Below, one piece after another: positions 6,555 through 7,906 of a DNA stretch of 7,906 bases; within the stretch, counting starts at the first letter, position 1; every line of letters starts with the position of its first letter. Both the position numbers and the translations under genes were made by a program. The notes under the pieces are model-generated. The model searched no databases. It saw nothing but the letters and a program-made list of their open reading frames with translations, and was not told where the DNA came from. The stretch lies in assembly GCA_019242065.1 (NCBI GenBank), contig JAFAWJ010000106.1:1-7906 (forward strand). Direction: 5' to 3'. This stretch comes from Chloroflexota bacterium (GTDB lineage Bacteria > Chloroflexota > UBA6077 > CF-72).

Positions 6555-7341
6555 GCACGCTCCCCTGGGCCGCACCCTGGTCGTGGTCCCGACCTACAAC
6601 GAACGCGACAATCTTGCGAGGCTCGCACCCCGCATCCTGGCGATCGACCACGGCCTCGACGTGCTGATCGTCGACGACAACTCGCCCGATGGCACTGGAG
6701 CCATTGCCGACCGACTGGCCCTGGCCGAGCCGCGGATCCGCGTTATCCACCGCGCCGGCAAACTCGGCCTCGGGACGGCGTACGTGGCCGGCTTCAAACT
6801 CGGCCTCGATGAGGGCTACGACCGCATGGTCGAGATGGATGCCGACTTCTCGCACCGGCCGGCTGACCTGGCCAGGCTAATCGAAGCCACCCAGGACGGC
6901 GGCGCAGACGTCGCGATCGGTTCGCGGCTCGTCAGCGGTGGGCGGGTCATCGGCTGGTCGGCGCTGCGGCACATCGTCAGCCAGGGCGGCAGTTGGTTCG
7001 CGCGGCTGGTACTGGACCTGCCTATGCGCGACTGCACCAGCGGGTTCAAGTGCTTCAGACGCAGTGCTCTCGAGCGGCTCGAGCTCGACAACCTGCGCTC
7101 CACGGGCTTCGCCTTTCAGGTGGAGGTCAATCACGCCTGCGCACGGGCGAGGGTGTGGCAGGTGGAGGTCCCGATCGTCTTCGAGGATCGGCGCCAGGGT
7201 ACCTCCAAGATGTCCTGGCGCATGGTGGTCGAGGCCGTCAGGGTCGTGCTCTGGCTGCGCCTCGCGCGCCGTGACCCGGCGCCGCGGAGCTGGTCGGCGC
7301 CATTGGCGGCGCTCGAGGACGGGACCCCTCGAGCGGCATGA
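6553..7341 (+). CDS. Polyprenol/dolichol-phosphate mannosyltransferase-like family 2 glycosyltransferase (262 aa)
   Basis: Probably transfers a sugar, typically mannose from GDP-mannose, to a polyprenyl phosphate at the cytoplasmic membrane face, giving a lipid-linked donor. The GT-A fold is complete: PTYNE at 13-17, DDNSPDGT at 41-48, the metal/nucleotide-binding DAD at 96-98 in MDADFSHRP, GSR at 123-125, CTSGFKCFRR at 161-170, GFAFQVE at 185-191 and EVPIVFEDRRQGTSKMS at 205-221. This motif series is that of DPM1/Ppm1-type enzymes. The C terminus lacks the GtrA-like membrane domain found in some homologues, so it is of the short soluble type. The start at 6553 is the first ATG after the in-frame TAG at 6514; its ribosome site is weak. 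The sugar could be glucose or GlcNAc rather than mannose. Confidence 0.9.
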   Translation: MHAPLGRTLVVVPTYNERDNLARLAPRILAIDHGLDVLIVDDNSPDGTGAIADRLALAEPRIRVIHRAGKLGLGTAYVAGFKLGLDEGYDRMVEMDADFSHRPADLARLIEATQDGGADVAIGSRLVSGGRVIGWSALRHIVSQGGSWFARLVLDLPMRDCTSGFKCFRRSALERLELDNLRSTGFAFQVEVNHACARARVWQVEVPIVFEDRRQGTSKMSWRMVVEAVRVVLWLRLARRDPAPRSWSAPLAALEDGTPRAA

Positions 7342-7906
7342 GCCTGGGGGAAACGCTGCTGGCGGCCGTATCGCTCCTGCTGACCGTCCAGTCCATCTAT
7401 TCGATCGCACTCATGCTCTACTGCTGGGAGGATCACAACAGGGCGGCCCGGAATCGGGCGCCCAGCGTGTTCGCCACCCCGAGGCAGCGCTTCACGCTGC
7501 TCCTGCCCGCCCGCCATGAAGAGGCAGTCATCCAGGACACCATCCAGCGGGTCGTGGAATTGCGCTACCCGCGCGGCCTCGTGCAGGTGCTCGTGATCAT
7601 CCAGGGCGGCGACGTCGGCACGATTGCCAAGGTCCGGGAGAAACTTGCCGCGCTCAATGCGCTGGGCATCCGCCACGTACGCTTGCTCGTCTTCCATGAC
7701 GGACCGATCAACAAGCCGCACGGGCTGAACGTTGGCCTGCGCGCCGCCACCAACGACTACGTCACCATCTTTGACAGCGAGGACGAACCGCATCCCGATC
7801 TGCTCAACGTGGTCAATACGTTGCTCGTCACCGAAGGGACCGAACGGACACCGGTGATCCAGTGCGGCGTGCAGTTGATGAATTACGCCGATCGCTGGTT
7901 CTCGGC
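7338..7906 (+). CDS. Membrane-anchored family 2 glycosyltransferase, N-terminal part (runs off window)
   Basis: The first 189 codons are visible. ATG at 7338 overlaps the stop of the preceding gene as ATGA, so the two are translationally coupled. Residues about 5-30 (LLAAVSLLLTVQSIYSIALM) form an N-terminal membrane helix. A GT-A domain starts at FTLLLPARHEEAVIQDTI, the place of the usual PARNEE motif. Further on, NKPHGLNVGLRAATNDYV precedes FDSEDEPHPDLL, which occupies the position of the DAED/DADD nucleotide-binding motif in processive, cellulose-synthase-like GT2 proteins. The acceptor-binding ED and QxxRW motifs and the C-terminal helices lie beyond the window. Likely role is polymerising or adding sugars at the membrane for a surface glycan, perhaps using or complementing the lipid-linked sugar made by its neighbour. 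Substrate unknown. Confidence 0.85.
   Translation, partial: MSLGETLLAAVSLLLTVQSIYSIALMLYCWEDHNRAARNRAPSVFATPRQRFTLLLPARHEEAVIQDTIQRVVELRYPRGLVQVLVIIQGGDVGTIAKVREKLAALNALGIRHVRLLVFHDGPINKPHGLNVGLRAATNDYVTIFDSEDEPHPDLLNVVNTLLVTEGTERTPVIQCGVQLMNYADRWFS

Noticed and set aside
7131..7793. Minus-strand ORF of 220 codons opposite the glycosyltransferases
   Set aside because: It is antisense to two genes with recognisable GT2 motifs; no supporting signal.

Overview
The window looks like a high-GC bacterial chromosome, possibly Chloroflexota or another high-GC lineage. That assignment is inferred from base composition, the Ala/Pro-rich lipoprotein linker and the gene types; no marker gene is present to confirm it. 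Both outer parts carry intact operons, and about 1.5 kb of decayed mobile DNA lies between them.

Positions 1-4520 (minus strand) hold a branched-chain amino acid type (HAAT/Liv) ABC transporter. It reads in transcription order: substrate-binding lipoprotein, LivH permease, a single polypeptide fusing LivM permease to LivG ATPase, and the beginning of LivF ATPase, which is cut by the window edge. The genes are 10 nt apart, 3 nt apart and overlapping by 4 nt (GTGA), so they are almost certainly one transcript. The lipoprotein captures the ligand, LivH and LivM form the channel, and LivG and LivF drive transport with ATP. The LivM part of the fusion carries an extra hydrophobic segment of about 60 residues before its last usual helix.

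Positions 4521-4820 are the upstream region of that operon and include a perfect 16-bp palindrome that could be an operator. Positions about 4821-6075 are a gene graveyard. It contains the C-terminal end of a tyrosine recombinase (plus strand, frameshifted), two diverged C-terminal ends of ISAzo13-like transposases (both minus strand, each with a related non-coding end), and between them a C-terminal remnant resembling aldehyde ferredoxin oxidoreductase. Positions 6076-6221 hold nothing I can name. A short minus-strand ORF of unknown function (6222-6554) follows and is uncertain.

Positions 6553-7906 (plus strand) hold a polyprenol/dolichol-phosphate mannosyltransferase-like enzyme coupled by an ATGA overlap to a membrane-anchored family 2 glycosyltransferase that runs off the window. 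The pair probably works in cell-surface glycan or glycolipid synthesis.

I found no RNA gene, CRISPR array or clear terminator. I see no convincing new system; the most distinctive items are the LivM-LivG fusion with its inserted helices, the palindrome, and the nested mobile-element remnants.
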